Origin: Betaproteobacteria bacterium
Lineage (GTDB): Bacteria; Pseudomonadota; Gammaproteobacteria; Burkholderiales; Burkholderiaceae_C
Reading direction: 5' to 3'
Assembly (NCBI GenBank): GCA_009921265.1
Contig: RFYV01000003.1
Location: forward strand, 1 to 64,000
DNA length: 64,000 nt
In this document: piece after piece, positions 43,435 through 53,382 of the stretch
How the letters are laid out: every line of letters begins with the position of its first letter
Position numbering within the stretch: the first letter of the stretch is position 1
Program-made: the position numbers and the translations under genes
The notes under the pieces: generated by a model
The model's database searches: none
What the model was told of the DNA's origin: nothing
The model's input: the letters and a program-made list of their open reading frames with translations, nothing else

Positions 43435-44184
43435 TCAACGCTCTACCGTTACTAAGTTTCCCAACCACTCGTGCAAAACTTGTCTCGAGTTTTGTAGTCC
43501 GTTTGTTGATGGGAGTGCGTGTAACAACGCAGATCCGCTGGGCATGAATTTGCCAGTGGGTGCAGGCCTTACTTCAAAACCTACTTTTTGAAACTGAGCC
43601 ACACTGCGTTGCATATGCACATGGGTAGTCACCAAAACAATTTTTTTAATACCTTCTTTTTCTAGAATGGTCCATGTGTTTTGCGCATTTTCTTGCGTGT
43701 CACGTGAAGTCATCTCCATCCATCGCAAATTATTTTTGTAATGACGCAGTGCTACGATTTGAGCACTTTGAGCTTCTGCTATTTTTTGATTAGGTGCGCC
43801 GTGACCGATGCCGCCCGAAAATAGCACAGGTAACTGGATTTGATCTGCCAGCCATAAACCATAACGCAAACGTGCATGACTGGGTTCACTCAAGTCAGCC
43901 GTCTTGTATTCATCTCGTAAATCGTAAGAACCACCACCCAAAATAACAATAGCTTGCGCATCTTTCAATTCGGATACATCAATTGTTGGATAATTTTTGA
44001 GTAAATGGTCAGATAAGGCAATCGCCACCGATTGGCAACTCAAAATCCACAAAATAACAATACCAAAAAAAATCAAGCAGCAAGCAGTTTTAAAAAATCG
44101 CTTGATTAAAAATAAACCCAACAATGCACATAAAATAGGCCCTGCGGGTGGCAAGACAAAAGCAGCAATTAAAGGCTTGATCAT
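43435..44184 (-). CDS. YdcF/ElyC-like DUF218 membrane protein
   Basis: 249 aa from the ATG at 44184 (MIKPLIAAFVLPPAGP); the track start at 44223 adds 13 polar residues before the first helix. Two N-terminal helices are followed by a DUF218 domain: AIVILGGGSYDLRDEY, SHARLRYGLWLADQ, VLFSGGIGHG, SRDTQENAQNTW and IVLVTTHVHMQRSVAQFQ. Proteins of this kind have been linked to envelope polysaccharide and peptidoglycan precursor balance. It is convergent with the carbonic anhydrase gene and divergent from the UMF1 carrier. Confidence 0.9.
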   Translation of the reverse strand: MIKPLIAAFVLPPAGPILCALLGLFLIKRFFKTACCLIFFGIVILWILSCQSVAIALSDHLLKNYPTIDVSELKDAQAIVILGGGSYDLRDEYKTADLSEPSHARLRYGLWLADQIQLPVLFSGGIGHGAPNQKIAEAQSAQIVALRHYKNNLRWMEMTSRDTQENAQNTWTILEKEGIKKIVLVTTHVHMQRSVAQFQKVGFEVRPAPTGKFMPSGSALLHALPSTNGLQNSRQVLHEWLGNLVTVER

Positions 44185-44256
44185 CGTGTCTTCGTTGTTA
44201 CATCCAATACTGGCATGATACACAACGCTCTTTCATCGCTTCATACAGGAACAACC

Positions 44257-45570
44257 ATGTCCGATTCTTTGTCCAATTCTCTGAACCCAGGCGTTCAAAA
44301 GCGTGAAGTTTTTGGCTGGGCCATGTATGACTTTGCCAATTCTGGGTATGTCACCGTTGTTATGACGGCCGTGTTCGCCTCTTATTTTGTAGGTGGCATT
44401 GCTAAATCGGCAACATGGGCCACATTGGCTTGGACCATCGCTTTGAGCATTTCTTATGCGTTGGTGATGATCACTATGCCCATCATTGGTCAATGGGGCG
44501 ATGTGTACGCCATCAAAAAGAAATTGTTGATGTGGACTACAGCAGCCTGTGTTATCACTACCGCCATGTTGTCTTGGGTGCAACCTGGAGACATTTTTCT
44601 GGCGCTATTTTTAGTTGTTCTTTCCAATTTATTTTTTTCATACGGCGAAACGCTTGCTGCTGCATTCTTGCCTGAATTGGCACAACCCCAAGCCATGGGC
44701 AAAGTCAGTGGCTGGGGGTGGTCATTGGGATATGTCGGGGGCATGTTGTCGCTCGGCGTGAGCCTTGCCTATGTTTTAAACGCACAAAAAAATTCAATCC
44801 CAGCGTCTCAATTCGTACCCGCCACGATGTTGATTACAGCAGGTTTGTATGGGGTCGCTTCCTTGTTTTGTTTTGCACTCCTCAAAGAACGCGCCGTTGC
44901 CAAAGAAGTCAATGAAGATATTGACAAGCCAGCGCTCAATTTAAAAGCCTTGATGCTGACATTCAATAAGGCCCGCAAATACAAAGATTTTTTACAACTC
45001 TTGGCTTGCATCGTGGCCTATCAAGCTGGCGTTGCTGTGGCCATTACATTGGCAGGTATTTATGCAGAACAAGTGATTGGTTTTGAGCCACAAGAAACCA
45101 TGGTTTTGATTTTTGTACTCAATATCGCGGCCATGGTGGGCGCATTCGGTTTGGGTTACTTGCAAGACAAAATGGGACATAAATCCACACTCGCACTCAC
45201 ATTGGTCGGATGGATTCTCACTTGTATTTTGGCCGCTCTCACCACCAGCAAAGGTGTGTTTTGGATTGCGGCGGCGGTTGCAGGATTTTGTATGGGTTCG
45301 AGTCAATCCTCAGGGCGCGCCATGGTTGGTATTTTGGTGCCAGCCGATCAATCAGCAGAATTTTTCGGCCTATGGAGTTTCGCGGTTCGCTTGGCCAGTA
45401 TTTTGGGACCCTTGATGTATGGCTTGATCACGTTTCTGACAGATGGCAATCAACGCATCGCCATTGCATCCACCGGACTTTTATTTGTTGTAGGTTTGTT
45501 ATTGTTATTGCCCCTTAATTTAGATCGGGGACAAGAGTTACGCAGGCAAGAATCGAACGCAAGCCATTAA
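44257..45570 (+). CDS. UMF1 (Atg22-like) MFS transporter
   Basis: 437 aa from the ATG at 44257, preceded by CAGGAACAACC; the track start at 44215 adds a non-family stretch. The signature REVFGWAMYDFANSGYVTVVMTAVFASYF identifies the UMF1/Atg22-like group, followed by about 12 helices and GSSQSSGRAMVGILVPADQSAEFFG. The yeast relative exports amino acids from vacuoles; bacterial function is not defined. Its last 33 bases overlap the convergent histidine kinase gene. Confidence 0.9.
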   Translation: MSDSLSNSLNPGVQKREVFGWAMYDFANSGYVTVVMTAVFASYFVGGIAKSATWATLAWTIALSISYALVMITMPIIGQWGDVYAIKKKLLMWTTAACVITTAMLSWVQPGDIFLALFLVVLSNLFFSYGETLAAAFLPELAQPQAMGKVSGWGWSLGYVGGMLSLGVSLAYVLNAQKNSIPASQFVPATMLITAGLYGVASLFCFALLKERAVAKEVNEDIDKPALNLKALMLTFNKARKYKDFLQLLACIVAYQAGVAVAITLAGIYAEQVIGFEPQETMVLIFVLNIAAMVGAFGLGYLQDKMGHKSTLALTLVGWILTCILAALTTSKGVFWIAAAVAGFCMGSSQSSGRAMVGILVPADQSAEFFGLWSFAVRLASILGPLMYGLITFLTDGNQRIAIASTGLLFVVGLLLLLPLNLDRGQELRRQESNASH

Positions 45571-46947
45571 TCCTTTGGATTGTGGGTTGTCTTCAAGACT
45601 AAATTGCGCATTCATCAATCGTGCGTATTCGCTCACAATTGATAACCCTAAACCAGATCCGTTGGAAGACTCTGCGGTTTTTTTGCCTTTTGACCACCTG
45701 GCCAGGGCTTGTTGTTTTTGCTCATTGCTCAACCCTGATCCTTCGTCAATCACTCGCAGTTGAATTGGTTCATTCGCATATATTGTTTTAACAATCGCAA
45801 CCGTGATATTTGGCTTTTGATTTGAAAAATCACATCCATGACGCATCGCGTTATCAATCAAGTTATTCAAAATACCTTCTAACAAAGGGCGATGCGCTTT
45901 GATATTACAGGGCGCATCCAAACCCATTCCGCCTAAATCAATACCCATTGCATCTGCACGCGGTAAAAAGCGAATCAAAGTGTCTCGAGCTACTTCATCG
46001 AGTGCGATAGTTTCTAAAACAACGCTGTTGCGCGCTTCATCTGCCAAAGCCAAGGCAATCAGTTGATCGATCAAACGGCTTGCCTTGTCTTGCGTGCCCA
46101 ATATAGCGACAAGTTGATCTTTCATCACTTCGGGCGATTGATTTTTAACTCCGTATTCTGCCAATGCACGAATACCCGCCAGTGGTGTTCGCATCTCATG
46201 GGCGATATTTCCAGAGAACTCACGTTGTGCCTTGACTTGTTCTTGAATGCGCGACATTAAGCTATTAAAAGAATTGCCCAGTTTTTGAATATCGCTCACC
46301 TTGGCGTCTAAATTTAAAGGATTGAGATTATTGGAGTCACGGTGCCGCATGTTGTCCTCAAGATCAGACAAGGGCTGTAAATCATCGCGAATCATTTTTC
46401 TAAGCCAAAGCAGCAACAGCAACAATATAAAAATTTGCGGCAAGATGCTGATGTAAAGTAAATTTTCGAGCATGCTGTCTCTGCCTGTTGTGGTTTGTGC
46501 CATCACCACATAAAAATCAGGATCTGTTTGATGATGCAAGGTGATCGAGCGAAGGCTCTTTCCTTGATAGTTGTATTCTGTAAATGCGGGTTTTTTTTCT
46601 GCTTCTTTTAATTGCAAGGTAAGGCCGCCGTGTCCAGCCACCCATTTGCCATCGGGATCATAAATTGCAAAATAAATAGACTCTACAGGGTCAAATAAAA
46701 CCGTGCTTAAATCTTGCGAAGTTAAATTCAGTTTTATTTTTCTCTCGTTGTATTCATCTATTTCTAAAACTCGGCTTGAAATCAAATAGGCGTCATCCAA
46801 TAAGCTTCGGTCATGGGCTTTTTGAACAAAATAACTCGCCACCATCATGGTGGTGGCAGCTCCTAATATCCATGTAATCGCCAGAGGAATAAAGACATGC
46901 TGTAGTATTTTTGTTTTGAAGGATGGAAAACGAAATTGTTCAATCAC
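45538..46947 (-). CDS. Sensor histidine kinase (TctE/QseC-like)
   Basis: 469 aa. Two membrane helices flank a periplasmic sensor of about 125 residues resembling the 2CSK_N domain of TctE. A HAMP-like stretch and a HisKA domain follow (phospho-His in NIAHEMRTPLAGIRAL), then an ATPase domain with NLIDNAMRHG, VIDEGSGL and GSGLGLSIVSEYA. It would phosphorylate the response regulator whose gene overlaps it by 4 bases. Divergent czcCBA genes suggest it senses metal; the TctE-like sensor suggests a tricarboxylate or metal-citrate complex instead. Confidence 0.92.
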   Translation of the reverse strand: MIEQFRFPSFKTKILQHVFIPLAITWILGAATTMMVASYFVQKAHDRSLLDDAYLISSRVLEIDEYNERKIKLNLTSQDLSTVLFDPVESIYFAIYDPDGKWVAGHGGLTLQLKEAEKKPAFTEYNYQGKSLRSITLHHQTDPDFYVVMAQTTTGRDSMLENLLYISILPQIFILLLLLLWLRKMIRDDLQPLSDLEDNMRHRDSNNLNPLNLDAKVSDIQKLGNSFNSLMSRIQEQVKAQREFSGNIAHEMRTPLAGIRALAEYGVKNQSPEVMKDQLVAILGTQDKASRLIDQLIALALADEARNSVVLETIALDEVARDTLIRFLPRADAMGIDLGGMGLDAPCNIKAHRPLLEGILNNLIDNAMRHGCDFSNQKPNITVAIVKTIYANEPIQLRVIDEGSGLSNEQKQQALARWSKGKKTAESSNGSGLGLSIVSEYARLMNAQFSLEDNPQSKGLMACVRFLPA

Positions 46948-47639
46948 GATGAACTCACTTCTAAAACATATCCGATACCTCTAACCGTACGAATCGTGGC
47001 GCCACTGGCGGCAATTTTTTTTCTAATGCGTGAAATAAAAACTTCTAAAGCATTGTTGCCCAAGTAATCATCGAGGTCTGATAGTTTTTCGGATAACACC
47101 GATTTGCTCACCACGCGACCCGAGGGTGAGCATAGCTCCCACAGCACTTCAAATTCGCGCGCGGGCAAAATCAACTCATCTCCCCCCATTGAAAATCTTC
47201 TTTGCGCGCGATGCAAAACCAAGTGACCGACCTGATGTATTTCTTCTGATTTGTGTTGAATACGTCTTGTGAGCGCATGTAGTCTGGCTTCAACTTCGGC
47301 CAATTCAAAAGGTTTGCCTAAATAATCATCGGCGCCTAAATGGAGACCTTCGATTCGCTCTTCGGTGCGATTGCGCGCTGTTAAAACAAGCACAGGTGTT
47401 GTGTCACCGCGTTGCCTGGCTTTTTGAAGCAATTGCAGGCCACTGGCCGTTTCAAACTGTGCGTTGTGCGACATCGGTAAATTCAAATCAAGAACAACTG
47501 CGTCATAGGGTTGATTGCGCCACAGTTGATCAGCGTCTGAAAAATTGTCGCTTGCGTCAATTCGGTGCCCACTATCACTTAAGCTCTTTTGTAATACCTT
47601 TTGAATAACAGGATCGTCTTCAATTAAAAGAATTCGCAT
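46944..47639 (-). CDS. OmpR/PhoB-family response regulator (TctD/QseB-like)
   Basis: 231 aa. The receiver has acidic pocket EDD (residues 7-9), phospho-acceptor D51 in VVLDLNLP and TARN..EGLHLGADDYLGKPFEL. The C-terminal winged helix ends ISRIRKKIAASGATIRTVRGIGYVL. After D51 there is an unusual insertion of about eight residues (MSHNAQFETASG) in the loop that normally reads xxxMDG; this loop often contacts the partner kinase. The gene is divergent from czcC, and its promoter region holds an 11-bp direct repeat suited to this class of regulator. Confidence 0.93.
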   Translation of the reverse strand: MRILLIEDDPVIQKVLQKSLSDSGHRIDASDNFSDADQLWRNQPYDAVVLDLNLPMSHNAQFETASGLQLLQKARQRGDTTPVLVLTARNRTEERIEGLHLGADDYLGKPFELAEVEARLHALTRRIQHKSEEIHQVGHLVLHRAQRRFSMGGDELILPAREFEVLWELCSPSGRVVSKSVLSEKLSDLDDYLGNNALEVFISRIRKKIAASGATIRTVRGIGYVLEVSSS

Positions 47640-47676
47640 GGTGTGGTTTAAATCGCAAAAAAAAGATTAATCGCTG

Positions 47677-47696
47677 TTGGTCAGGTTTTGGTCAGG
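47677..47696. promoter_or_regulatory. Two 9-bp direct repeats with 11-bp period between czcC and the response regulator
   Basis: TTGGTCAGG occurs at 47677-47685 and again at 47688-47696, exactly one helical turn apart. OmpR/PhoB-type regulators bind such tandem repeats as head-to-tail dimers. The site lies in the 79-base space between divergent starts (47639 and 47719), so it could set expression of both the two-component genes and czcCBA. Confidence 0.65.
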
Positions 47697-47718
47697 GCGG
47701 GTATGAGATAAACTACGA

Positions 47719-49086
47719 ATGAGCATACGACATTCGTTTACATTTTGCAGGATTGCCCAAGCGCTGGCAAGCCTTTGCATCTTTATTTTGATGGGGTTTG
47801 CGCAAGCGCAAGTCACGCAAAGTACAAGGGGCTCTGCGCCTGCAAGTTTTCAACAGGCTACACCTTTAAAACTTTCCGTTGTTCTTGATTGGGTCAAGCG
47901 ACTGCCAGATGTTGGCGTTGCACTTCAACAATGGGAGTCTGCCAAGGCCAATATTCAAATCGCTGATCACGCACCATTACCCGTTGCTTCCATCAAGGCA
48001 GGATCGATTGATTTGCAAAATGGCATCGGCAACGGAACCATTCTTGGACAAAAGCGAGTGGATAAAGCATTGGGTGTTGACTGGACTTGGGAGAGGGGTG
48101 ACAAAAGGCTGCAACGCACACTCACTGCGCAAAATGAAGCGGCTGCTGCTTATTCCGAATATCTCGATGTCGTGGTGCAAAAAAATATTGAAGCATACAT
48201 AGCGTATTTTCAACTCAAGGCTTCACAACAACGATTTGAAGAACTCAATGATTTGTTACAAAGCTCAGTGCAACTCGAGCGTATCAGTCAACTTCGACTC
48301 AAAGCAGGCGACATTTCACAGCAAGACGTGTCTCGCATCGCAATTGAAACACTCAGAGCACAAACCGATGTGCTCACTGCGCGTTTAGAAAATCAAAAAT
48401 CTATTCGTACCCTGGCCATAGCCACAGGCATCGCCACTCCCGCAGATCAATGGTTTGCGGCTGACAATTGGCCCGAACAACAAGCGTCTTTTTTAACGCA
48501 AGATTTTTCAGATCAACAATTTTTAGCGTCTATTGAATCAAGACCCGATGTGATTGCGGCCAAGCAACGCGTCACAGCTGCAGAGTTTGCTCTGAAGTCT
48601 GCACAAGCGCTCAAGTCCACCGACGTGACAGTGGGCAGCTCCTTTGATCACTATCCGCCCGATCAACGCCGATCGGTTGAGTTGCGTATGCAGTTTCCTC
48701 TTCAATGGGGTTACTCGTATCAAGGTGAAATTGTTCGTGGGCAAACGCAATTACAAATTGCCAAAGACACCTTGCAAAAAGTGGTGGTCAATGCCAGCTC
48801 TCAATTGAGTAACGCATGGAGCAACGTCAAAATTGCTGCGCAACGATTGCAAGCCTTTGAAAATGAAATGGCGCCTAAGGCACAACAAGTTTTAGAGCAA
48901 GCCGAGCTAGCCTATCAAAAGGGCGGGATCAGTCTTACTGATTTATTAGAAGCCAGACGTATTTATCGTACCACTCGATTAGACGTTGTCAATGCAAAAC
49001 TCGAATTTTCATCCGCAACGGGCGCCTGGCAAATGCGCACCCAAAACAACAACACATCATCCACACAGCCCGTGATTAAGAATTGA
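47719..49086 (+). CDS. czcC: Outer-membrane efflux channel (CzcC/TolC family)
   Basis: 455 aa. A signal region (LASLCIFILMGFAQAQ) is followed by two outer-membrane-factor repeats with long helices (ASQQRFEELNDLLQSSVQLERISQLRLKAGDISQQDV and the matching AYQKGGISLTDLLEARRIY). The channel spans the outer membrane and extends into the periplasm to meet the CzcA pump through CzcB. CzcB begins 1 base after its stop. Symbol by family and operon. Confidence 0.9.
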   Translation: MSIRHSFTFCRIAQALASLCIFILMGFAQAQVTQSTRGSAPASFQQATPLKLSVVLDWVKRLPDVGVALQQWESAKANIQIADHAPLPVASIKAGSIDLQNGIGNGTILGQKRVDKALGVDWTWERGDKRLQRTLTAQNEAAAAYSEYLDVVVQKNIEAYIAYFQLKASQQRFEELNDLLQSSVQLERISQLRLKAGDISQQDVSRIAIETLRAQTDVLTARLENQKSIRTLAIATGIATPADQWFAADNWPEQQASFLTQDFSDQQFLASIESRPDVIAAKQRVTAAEFALKSAQALKSTDVTVGSSFDHYPPDQRRSVELRMQFPLQWGYSYQGEIVRGQTQLQIAKDTLQKVVVNASSQLSNAWSNVKIAAQRLQAFENEMAPKAQQVLEQAELAYQKGGISLTDLLEARRIYRTTRLDVVNAKLEFSSATGAWQMRTQNNNTSSTQPVIKN

Positions 49087-49087
49087 C

Positions 49088-50284
49088 ATGATTCCAATGC
49101 ACAACCGTTTTGTATTCGCAGCATTCGTATTATTTTTAAGTATTTTTTTGCATTCATGCAAAGATGCTGAAAAAGCAATAGCGCAAGCACCTCAACCGAT
49201 TTTAGAAAATAATCGATTGCGATATCCAGCAGGCCATCCACAACTGTTGTCATTCGCTATTATTCAAGCGCAACCCATGGGTATTTCTCACGTGGTTGCG
49301 CCTGCCAGAGTGGTGTGGAATGAAGACCGTACACAACGCGTCATGGCACCCTTTGCAGGTCGCGTGGCGCGCATTGTGGTCGACATGGGACAAGAAGTAA
49401 AACCAGGTACTCTATTGGCAGAAATTGCATCCCCAGAATTTGGTGTTGCACAAGCCGAAACCACGCGCGCACAGGCTGATGTCAATGTAGCGCAAAAAAA
49501 TCTAGAAAGACAAAAAGATTTATTCGAGTTGGGCATCGTTGCCAAAAAAGAATTAGAGCAAGCGCAAGCTGACGCCATCCGAGCCAAAGCAGAACTTGAT
49601 CGTGCCAACGCCAAAACTGCTTTGTATGGCGGTGCAAAAAGTGTTGATCAGCAATTGGCTTTGCGCTCTGAAATGCGTGGTTTGGTGGTCGAGCGAAACA
49701 TCAACCCTGGTCAAGAAGTCAAACCCGAATCAGCGAGTCCTACCAATCCCGCATTATTTTTAATTTCTGATCCCTACGAGATGTGGTTGCAAATCGATGC
49801 ACGCGAAGAGTTCCTCAATGATATAAAGCAAGGTCAGTGGGTTCAATTCAAAGCCAATGGGTTGAGCGATCAAGTTTTTAAAGCCAAAGTCGTGGCGTCA
49901 AGCGACTTCATTGATCCAGTCAGTCGCGTGATCAAAATGCGTGCATTGGTTTCCAATCCGCAACGATTACTAAAAGCCGAAATGTTGGGCTCTATTCAAT
50001 TTGACAGGTCGTCCATTTCGGGTGTGGTGGTGCCCGCCAAAGCCGTGTTTTTAAAAGGTGTGCAGCATTGGGTTTTTGTTGAGACAGCACCCAGTGTTTT
50101 TGAGCCACGAGAAGTGGCGGTGATGCCTCTTAGTCCTCAGCAAGTTGTGATAACAAAAGGTTTGCAACCGGGTCAACCATTCGTAAGCGACAACGTCTTG
50201 CTACTTGCACGCGAATTTAAAATCGCACAAGATAACTTAGAGATGTCTGCATCCCCCGTCTTGGCGCCTGCTCAAAAGCCATGA
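49088..50284 (+). CDS. czcB: Periplasmic adaptor lipoprotein (CzcB family)
   Basis: 398 aa. The signal peptide ends at a lipobox LHSC (residues near 23-26), so the adaptor is lipid-anchored. The biotinyl-lipoyl-like domain (VMAPFAGRVARIVVDMGQEVKPGTLLAEI), an Ala-rich coiled-coil hairpin (AQADVNVAQKNLERQKDLFELGIVAKKELEQ) and a barrel domain (GVVVPAKAVFLKGVQHWVFVE) are in the order of membrane-fusion proteins. Its end overlaps the czcA start by 4 bases. There is no His-rich metal-binding N-terminus as seen in some CzcB proteins. Confidence 0.9.
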   Translation: MIPMHNRFVFAAFVLFLSIFLHSCKDAEKAIAQAPQPILENNRLRYPAGHPQLLSFAIIQAQPMGISHVVAPARVVWNEDRTQRVMAPFAGRVARIVVDMGQEVKPGTLLAEIASPEFGVAQAETTRAQADVNVAQKNLERQKDLFELGIVAKKELEQAQADAIRAKAELDRANAKTALYGGAKSVDQQLALRSEMRGLVVERNINPGQEVKPESASPTNPALFLISDPYEMWLQIDAREEFLNDIKQGQWVQFKANGLSDQVFKAKVVASSDFIDPVSRVIKMRALVSNPQRLLKAEMLGSIQFDRSSISGVVVPAKAVFLKGVQHWVFVETAPSVFEPREVAVMPLSPQQVVITKGLQPGQPFVSDNVLLLAREFKIAQDNLEMSASPVLAPAQKP

Positions 50285-53200
50285 AAAATTTAATACGTTA
50301 CGCTTTAGATCAATACGTTGTAGTGGCCTTGGCCACATTGCTCTTTGCTTTTGCGGGTGTGATTGCATTCAAAAATTTAAGTGTTGAAGCATTTCCAGAC
50401 GTGACCGATACACAAGTTACCGTTATCTCTTTGTATCCAGGGCGTGCGGCAGAAGAAGTAGAAAAACAAGTCACACTACCGATCGAAGTGGCATTATCAG
50501 GATTGCCCAACTCGATTCGACTTTTTTCTCACACGCAGTTTGGGTTGTCATTCAATGTCATTACTTTCAATGACAATGCCGAAGTCAATTTGGCCAGACA
50601 ACAAGTGAACGAGCGTTTAAGAAGCATTGATTTGCCGCCAGGTGTTGAAGCCAATATTGCACCCAACGCGACGCCAGTGGGTGAAATCATGCGCTATCGA
50701 CTCAGAGGCGATGGTTTTTCAACCACCGATTTGCGCACCCTCGAAGATTGGGTGGTTGAACGAGCCTTGCGTCAAGTCAGTGGTGTTGCCGATGTGGTTG
50801 CCATGGGCGGTTACATCAAGCAATACGAAGTGAGGCCTGATCCTGCCAAATTGCGCGCCTACAAAATCAGCTATCAAAATTTACTCGATGCGTTGGGCAG
50901 AAGTAATTCAAATGCAGGCGGCAGTTATATCACTCAAGGCATTCAACAATACACGATACGCGGCATTGGCTTGCTTCAATCCGTTGATGACATTGGTCGC
51001 ATTGTTTTGTCGTCGCGCAACACCACACCCGTTCTCATTCGTGACGTTGCAGAAGTTCATATCGGCTCGGTCCCACGCTTGGGTACTGTGGGTCAAGATC
51101 AAGACGATGACATCGTCACAGGTATTGTGGTGATGCGTCGTGGAGAAAATCCATCGGTAGTTCTTAAAAACGTCAAAGAAAAAATTGAAGAACTCAATCA
51201 AAAAGGATTACCCAAGGGCGTACAAATCGTTCCCTTTTACGATCGAACATGGTTGATGGCCAAAACGCTTGGTACCGTATTTAGAAATTTAGTCGAAGGC
51301 GCATTGTTGGTCTCATTGGTGTTGTATTTGTTTTTATCCAATGTCCGAGCCAGTTTGTTGGTTGTGTTGGTGATTCCTCTTTCACTCTTGGCAACGTTCT
51401 TAGGCCTCAAGTTCATGGGTGTGCCAGCCAACTTGCTCAGTTTGGGTGCCATGGACTTTGGCATCATCGTCGATGGTGCTGTCATCGTGATTGAAAATAT
51501 CATGCATCGATTGGCCGAGCGCGGCGAAGGCATGAACGAAAAAGAGCGCAAAGACGTGATCGTGTCGGCAGCTAATGAAGTAGGGCGACCTACTTTGTTT
51601 TCCATGCTCATCATCATTGCGGCGCATATTCCGATATTTGCTCTTCAAAGACACGAGGGACGAATTTTTCAACCGATGGCCTTGTCGGTCACTTCTGCTC
51701 TTATTGGTTCATTGATTTTTTCACTCACCTTGGTGCCAATGTTGGCTTACTGGGTACTCAGAAAAAAATTACCTCATCACGACAACAAGTTGGTCACTGC
51801 TGCCAAATCTTTTTATAAACCGATTTTGCTTTGGTCGCTCAATCACAAAAAAAATATCATCATCGGCGCATTGATAGCATTTGCGATATCGATGTTTGCA
51901 GCTTCACGCTTAGGTTCAGAGTTTTTACCCGAACTCAATGAAGGCACCATATGGGTCAATGTTCGATTGCCCTCCAGCGTTTCCAACGATGAGGCCGCCA
52001 GAATTCTAAAAAATGTAAGGCGCGCATTGCTCACAGTGCCCGAGGTGCGAACTGCTGTATCAAAGGCGGGTCAACCCGAAGACGGCACCGATCCAAAAAC
52101 CATCAGCATGGCAGAGGTTTTTGTAGATATCAAACCACAAGATGAATGGCGCTCTGGTCTTACACGCGAACAACTCATTGATCAACTCGATCGTGCGGTT
52201 TCAGCTTTGCCGGGTATACAGCCTACATTTTCACAACCCATTCGAGATAACGTGTTGGAGTCCATTTCACAAATCGATGGACAAATCGTCATCAAAATTT
52301 CTGGTGATGATTTGGCGCAACTCAAAAAAACGGCAGAAGCCATCGAACTTGAAATCAAACAAGTCAAAGGTGTTTTTCGTGCAGAGATCGATCGACTCGG
52401 TGAATTGCCACAGTTATTAATTGAAATTGATCGCGAACGCGCCGCGCGTTTTGGCCTCAACATCAGCGATGTACAAGACGTGATTGAATCTGCACTGGCT
52501 GGCAAAAGTGCAACCAGTTTATGGGAGGGTGAACGCCGCTTTGCAGTTGCTGTTCGACTTTCACCCGACAAAAGACAGTTGGCTGATTTGTCTGCCATCT
52601 CCATTCCCGTAGCAGACGGGGGCTTCACCTCTCTCGGCCAGGTGAGCCAAATTCGCGAAGCCAGTGGAGCCATGAACATTGCACGAGAAGCAGGGCGCAG
52701 AACCATGGCGATTGGTATTTTTATCAAAGACCGCGATATGGGATCGATTGTGGCAGATATGAAAGTGCGTGTTCAACAACGCATACAAATTCCAGCAGGC
52801 TACACACTCACATGGTCGGGTGAATTTGAAAACCAAGAACGTGCCATGCAACGCTTGAGCATTGTGGTCCCTATTTCATTGCTCTTGATTTTTGTATTGC
52901 TATTTGATGCATTCAGCTCATTTAAAACGGCGATGTTGATTTTGCTCAATGTGCCTTTGGCGTTGATTGGTGGCTTCATCGCGCTGTGGATTTTTAATAT
53001 TCCCTTGTCGGTATCAGCTGCCATTGGCTTTATTGCATTGTCGGGGCAGGCCGTGCTTAATGGTGTGGTGATGCTCACCGTTTATCAACAACTGCGGCAG
53101 TCAGGGCAAACCGTATTGGATGCTGTGATCAATGGTTCTGATCAGCGACTGCGAACCGTATTGATGACGGCGATGCTGGCCGCTTTGGGTTTGCTTCCCA

Positions 53201-53352
53201 TGGCTTTGTCTCACGATATTGGTGCTGAGACGCAAAGACCTTTGGCCATCGTTGTGATTGGAGGCCTCTTCACAGCCACTTTGCTCACCTTGGTTGTTTT
53301 GCCCACTTTGTACGTGGCTTGGTTCACTCCCAAAACTGTCACAAAACGCTGA
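50281..53352 (+). CDS. czcA: Heavy-metal RND efflux pump (CzcA family)
   Basis: 1023 aa with 12 membrane helices and two large periplasmic loops. The membrane-helix-4 motif MDFGIIVDGAVIVIENI, with both Asp and the Glu, is that of heavy-metal RND pumps for divalent ions (HME1/HME3-like). It differs from the Cus copper/silver type. The start KNLIRYALDQYVVVALATLL and VSLYPGRAAEEVEKQVTLPIE (quoted in part) are standard. It uses the proton gradient to expel Co, Zn, Cd or Ni from the periplasm or cytoplasm. It is third in the czcCBA operon under the shared regulatory repeat. Confidence 0.94.
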   Translation: MKNLIRYALDQYVVVALATLLFAFAGVIAFKNLSVEAFPDVTDTQVTVISLYPGRAAEEVEKQVTLPIEVALSGLPNSIRLFSHTQFGLSFNVITFNDNAEVNLARQQVNERLRSIDLPPGVEANIAPNATPVGEIMRYRLRGDGFSTTDLRTLEDWVVERALRQVSGVADVVAMGGYIKQYEVRPDPAKLRAYKISYQNLLDALGRSNSNAGGSYITQGIQQYTIRGIGLLQSVDDIGRIVLSSRNTTPVLIRDVAEVHIGSVPRLGTVGQDQDDDIVTGIVVMRRGENPSVVLKNVKEKIEELNQKGLPKGVQIVPFYDRTWLMAKTLGTVFRNLVEGALLVSLVLYLFLSNVRASLLVVLVIPLSLLATFLGLKFMGVPANLLSLGAMDFGIIVDGAVIVIENIMHRLAERGEGMNEKERKDVIVSAANEVGRPTLFSMLIIIAAHIPIFALQRHEGRIFQPMALSVTSALIGSLIFSLTLVPMLAYWVLRKKLPHHDNKLVTAAKSFYKPILLWSLNHKKNIIIGALIAFAISMFAASRLGSEFLPELNEGTIWVNVRLPSSVSNDEAARILKNVRRALLTVPEVRTAVSKAGQPEDGTDPKTISMAEVFVDIKPQDEWRSGLTREQLIDQLDRAVSALPGIQPTFSQPIRDNVLESISQIDGQIVIKISGDDLAQLKKTAEAIELEIKQVKGVFRAEIDRLGELPQLLIEIDRERAARFGLNISDVQDVIESALAGKSATSLWEGERRFAVAVRLSPDKRQLADLSAISIPVADGGFTSLGQVSQIREASGAMNIAREAGRRTMAIGIFIKDRDMGSIVADMKVRVQQRIQIPAGYTLTWSGEFENQERAMQRLSIVVPISLLLIFVLLFDAFSSFKTAMLILLNVPLALIGGFIALWIFNIPLSVSAAIGFIALSGQAVLNGVVMLTVYQQLRQSGQTVLDAVINGSDQRLRTVLMTAMLAALGLLPMALSHDIGAETQRPLAIVVIGGLFTATLLTLVVLPTLYVAWFTPKTVTKR

Positions 53353-53382
53353 CATAATCTCAAGCAAAGCTAGGAGTTTGCG

